Source of the DNA: Bacteroidetes bacterium UBA6661
GTDB taxonomy: Bacteria > Bacteroidota > Bacteroidia > AKYH767-A > OLB10
Length of the DNA: 25,479 nt
Assembly (NCBI GenBank): GCA_002455375.1
Contig: DKKR01000072.1
Location: forward strand, 1 to 25,479
Direction of reading: 5' to 3'
Shown here in pieces: positions 24,288-25,479 of the stretch. Below the pieces are notes generated by a model. That model was not told the origin of the DNA and did not search any database. It worked only from the letters and a program-made list of their open reading frames with translations. The position numbers were made by a program, and so were the translations under genes. How positions within the stretch are numbered: position 1 is the stretch's first letter; each line of letters opens with the position of its first letter.

Positions 24288-24315
24288 AAAGGAGGAACCC
24301 CAAAGTTCCTCCTTT
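24288..24315 (-). terminator. intrinsic terminator after the 69-residue gene
   Basis: AAAGGAGGAAC (24288-24298) and GTTCCTCCTTT (24305-24315) form a perfect 11-bp stem with a 6-nt loop. On the minus strand it is followed by TTTTTAATTT. It lies 9 nt beyond the stop of the mini-gene and just before the propeller-like gene, so it would stop or weaken read-through into that gene. Confidence 0.8.
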
Positions 24316-24323
24316 ACAAAAAT

Positions 24324-24533
24324 TTAACGGATAATTATCAATTTACCATGCGCAATTAAGTCTCCATTGTTTCGCAGTTCATAAAAATAAACTGCGGGTT
24401 TTAAATCAGTCGTGCTAAATGTGTACTTTGATTCTCCCCCTCGTAATTTTATTGTTATCTGCCGCGCAAAAACTGATAAGTTAATTAAACAGCATATTAA
24501 AGTTATTGCTGCTACCGTTAAGTATTTTTTCAT
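24324..24533 (-). CDS. mini-protein: signal peptide plus T9SS-tail-like end
   Basis: A 69-residue protein. Residues 1-23 are a clear signal peptide (MKKYLTVAAITLICCLINLSVFARQ). The remaining 46, ending LKPAVYFYELRNNGDLIAHGKLIIIR, look like the final beta strands of a type A sorting domain (the L-xGxYFYxL-N-G---GK motif), with no passenger domain in front. It may be a genuine small exported protein, or the rejoined ends of a gene whose middle was deleted. No frameshift or stop is visible. It precedes the propeller-like gene on the same strand and is separated from it by a terminator. No TAnnTTTG promoter was found upstream. Confidence 0.6.
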   Translation of the reverse strand: MKKYLTVAAITLICCLINLSVFARQITIKLRGGESKYTFSTTDLKPAVYFYELRNNGDLIAHGKLIIIR

Positions 24534-24841
24534 GTTTTCTATTGTGATATTAGGTAAATTTTATGTATATAATTACAAGCATACTAGCAACATAAACCAA
24601 ACATCCTGTCAAAAAGCAGGAGAAGAATTACACACTTGGCGGAGTATCTATGTTTTCCATAGTCCTCTTAATTTAAAGTTTACACCAAAAAAAATAAAAA
24701 TTCGTTACATAAAGAATATTAGTTGAAAAATAATTTTTATGGGGCGCCTCTCCCAGTTGCAAATTGCAACAGAAAAGAGCGACTAATTGCTGCAATCTTT
24801 TTATCTGCCAACACATCATGCTCTCCAACATAAAAAGGATT

Positions 24842-24900
24842 TCTCAACGGATACCCGCCCGTACCGAACGGTACGTTCGGGCGGGGAATAGAAGTTTCCT
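24842..24900 (+). pseudogene. tRNA-Arg(CCU)-like fragment interrupted by element A (copy 1)
   Basis: CTCAACGGATA (24843-24853) is the D-arm start of a tRNA. It is followed by element A (24854-24885), then the 3' D-stem remnant and the anticodon arm GAAGT-TTCCT (24891-24900), ending exactly after anticodon CCT. What follows does not continue the tRNA. The acceptor and T arms are missing. Positions 24844-24900 match 25389-25445 in 56 of 57 bases. Confidence 0.7.
24854..24885. repeat. palindromic element A, copy 1
   Basis: A 32-nt GC-rich element in an AT-rich genome. The outer stem CCCGCCC/GGGCGGG (24854-24860 with 24879-24885) encloses an 18-nt core of abutting blocks GTACC-GAAC-GGTAC-GTTC. 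Block 1 pairs with block 3, and block 2 with block 4. It is identical to 25399-25430. Confidence 0.85.
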
Positions 24901-24956
24901 GGCAATAAAATAAAACAGCAAAAGAATTTAAGCTAAAGTAAAGTGAGGAAATACTT

Positions 24957-24964
24957 TATTTTTG
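24957..24964 (+). promoter_or_regulatory. -7 box TATTTTTG for tRNA-Arg
   Basis: An exact TAnnTTTG match ending 14 nt before the first base of the mature tRNA, a suitable position for a tRNA promoter. Confidence 0.6.
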
Positions 24965-24978
24965 TGATTCGAAAAAAT

Positions 24979-25050
24979 GGTCCCGTAGTTCAACGGAAAG
25001 AACGAGAGTTTCCTAAACTTTAAATGTAGGTTCGATTCCTGCCGGGACTA
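24979..25050 (+). tRNA. tRNA-Arg, anticodon CCT (CCU)
   Basis: A complete 72-nt cloverleaf. The acceptor stem GGTCCCG/CGGGACT (24979-24985 with 25043-25049) includes one G-U pair. The D stem GTTC/GAAC has loop AACGGAAA. The anticodon stem AGAGT/ACTTT carries loop TTCCTAA, with anticodon CCT at 25012-25014. The variable loop has 4 nt, and the T arm is GTAGG-TTCGATT-CCTGC. The discriminator is A25050 and CCA is not encoded. It reads AGG codons. It has its own -7 box and is flanked by interrupted copies of the same tRNA type. Confidence 0.9.
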
Positions 25051-25067
25051 CGAGATGTAAAAAAGGA

Positions 25068-25121
25068 AGCAGTTCCCTGCCCGACTGAAGTCGTTCAGGC
25101 GGGGATTCTACCCGGGACTAC
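25068..25121 (+). pseudogene. tRNA-Arg T-arm/acceptor fragment interrupted by element B
   Basis: The 5' T-stem and the first three T-loop bases (AGCAG-TTC, 25068-25075) run into element B (25076-25103). Then come the remaining loop bases GATT (25104-25107), 3' T-stem CTACC, acceptor strand CGGGACT and discriminator A (25120). Removing element B restores the canonical T-loop TTCGATT exactly. There is no matching 5' acceptor or anticodon arm next to it. It lies 18 nt after the intact tRNA. Confidence 0.7.
25076..25103. repeat. palindromic element B, copy 1
   Basis: A 28-nt GC-rich element. The outer stem CCTGCC/GGCGGG (25076-25081 with 25098-25103) encloses a 16-nt core of abutting blocks CGAC-TGAA-GTCG-TTCA, the same X-Y-X'-Y' plan as element A with different letters. 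Its first 15 bases recur at 25465-25479, where the window ends. Confidence 0.8.
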
Positions 25122-25136
25122 TAAATAAAATCATTC

Positions 25137-25379
25137 ATGCCATACTATGTATATGTGCTAAAGAACAGCGTGACAAAGAAGCTATACAAGGGTCAGACAC
25201 AAAATTTGGAGAGACGCCTTAAAGAACATTCACAATCAAAGACCAAAACTACAAGCCATCATGCAAAGGCATGGGAGTTGGTATATCATGAGATTTTTGA
25301 AACCAGAGAACTTGCAGTATCAAGAGAAAAATACTTCAAGTCAGCGGCAGGAAGAAGGTTTTTAGATAAGAAAGTTTGA
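25137..25379 (+). CDS. GIY-YIG nuclease family protein (small, single domain)
   Basis: An 80-residue stand-alone GIY-YIG domain of the UPF0213/URI type. The GIY strand is YYVYVLKN (3-10), the YIG strand LYKGQT with Tyr17 and Gly19, and the next helix LERRLKEH carries the catalytic-type Arg (26/27) and His31. The metal-binding Glu is Glu64 in AVSREKYFKS. Length is normal for this minimal family. There is no DNA-binding domain, so any target choice would have to come from the nuclease itself or a partner. It lies 16 nt after the interrupted T-arm/acceptor fragment and just before a second interrupted tRNA copy. No promoter box was found directly upstream, so read-through from the tRNA is possible. 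A tRNA-directed mobile role is inference. Confidence 0.88.
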   Translation: MPYYVYVLKNSVTKKLYKGQTQNLERRLKEHSQSKTKTTSHHAKAWELVYHEIFETRELAVSREKYFKSAAGRRFLDKKV

Positions 25380-25398
25380 ATTGAAGGTTCAACGGATA

Positions 25399-25430
25399 CC
25401 CGCCCGTACCGAACGGTACGTTCGGGCGGG
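25399..25430. repeat. palindromic element A, copy 2
   Basis: Identical in all 32 bases to 24854-24885, inserted at the same place at the 3' edge of a tRNA D-loop, 545 bp downstream. Confidence 0.85.
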
Positions 25431-25464
25431 GAACAGAAGTTTCCTAAACTTTTGATGGCAGTTC

Positions 25465-25479
25465 CCTGCCCGACTGAAG
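25465..25479. repeat. palindromic element B, copy 2 (partial)
   Basis: The first 15 bases of element B, matching 25076-25090, preceded by the same GCAGTTC T-arm sequence. Truncated by the window end. Confidence 0.7.

Larger units (their letters stand above)
24534..24978. other. 445-bp gene-free region before tRNA-Arg
   Basis: No convincing gene is seen. The region contains a perfect 15-nt palindrome GTTGCAAATTGCAAC (24756-24770), the first tRNA-like fragment with element A (24842-24900) and the tRNA -7 box (24957-24964). A 36-codon minus-strand frame (24737-24847, TTG start) reads protein-like but has no ATG. Plus-strand frames overlapping the mini-gene look like shadows. Confidence 0.6.
25387..25479 (+). 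pseudogene. tRNA-Arg(CCU)-like copy with elements A and B (copy 2, cut by window end)
   Basis: D-stem GTTC (25387-25390) and loop AACGGATA are followed by element A (25399-25430), then the pairing D-stem strand GAAC (25431-25434). The intact anticodon arm GAAGT-TTCCTAA-ACTTT follows, with anticodon CCT at 25443-25445. A 4-nt variable loop, T-stem GGCAG and T-loop TTC (25462-25464) then run into element B. The 5' acceptor strand is missing: the preceding bases do not match it. The window ends inside element B. Confidence 0.7.

Noticed and set aside
24412..24726. Plus-strand open frame of 104 codons
   Set aside because: Antisense to the signal-peptide-bearing mini-gene; the remainder reads as random AT-rich sequence.
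24842..25479. CRISPR array
   Set aside because: The repeats are few, unequally spaced and clearly built from tRNA arms plus palindromes; no cas genes are present.
24842..25479. Archaeal-type tRNA introns
   Set aside because: The insertions are GC-rich palindromes in the D- and T-loops, the copies lack a 5' acceptor strand, and bacteria are not known to use that splicing pathway.

Overview
This AT-rich window comes from a member of the Bacteroidota, probably an environmental Chitinophagales- or Sphingobacteriales-like lineage. Three things point there. Several proteins carry a signal peptide and a C-terminal type IX secretion (T9SS) sorting tail. Upstream regions hold the Bacteroidota -7 promoter motif TAnnTTTG instead of sigma70 boxes, and starts lack strong Shine-Dalgarno sites. 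The conserved families (DUF2851, DUF4184, small PspC, Bacteroidota-type RNase III N-terminus, class 2 PyrF) fit the same phylum. Most of the window is ordinary chromosome.

Layout. 33-209: a 58-residue possible exported peptide, then a bidirectional hairpin terminator shared with an unrecognised helical-repeat protein (253-1755, minus). 1866-4093 (minus): acpP-fabF-rnc, fatty-acid synthesis plus RNase III, with a promoter at 4148-4155. 4251-5246 (minus): trpS. 5341-8402 (plus): rarA, a CreD-like membrane protein and an overlapping YraN nuclease. 8404-9395 (minus): a small membrane protein and a Crp/Fnr regulator. 9527-10468 (plus): a T9SS-exported DNRLRE protein. 10639-13507 (plus): scpA, a YbhN/AglD-type membrane protein, a two-TM protein and an exported dienelactone hydrolase. 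13509-14297 (minus): a methyltransferase, divergent from a receiver-Crp fusion regulator (14383-15441). 15477-16181 (minus): an exported MORN/YwqK-repeat protein. 16273-20408 (plus): a tightly packed prfA-pyrF-DUF4184-DUF2851-PspC cluster, then an ArsC-like protein and an M1 metallopeptidase. 22768-24533 (minus): a T9SS-sorted propeller-like protein and a 69-residue mini-protein that is little more than a signal peptide plus a sorting-tail-like end.

The unusual part is the last 650 bases. An intact tRNA-Arg(CCU) gene (24979-25050) has its own -7 box. Around it lie pieces of other tRNA-Arg(CCU)-like sequences interrupted by GC-rich palindromic elements. Element A (32 nt) sits at the 3' edge of the D-loop in two copies. 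Element B (28 nt) sits inside the T-loop. Deleting either element on paper restores a canonical tRNA arm exactly. A and B differ in sequence but share one plan: an outer GC-rich stem enclosing a core of four abutting blocks X-Y-X'-Y', which can form either of two hairpins or a pseudoknot. Between the fragments lies an 80-residue GIY-YIG nuclease-family gene (25137-25379). The arrangement suggests a small mobile or palindromic-repeat system that uses tRNA-Arg loops as insertion sites. That is inference, and the last copy is cut by the window end.

No rRNA, CRISPR array, transposase or prophage gene was seen.
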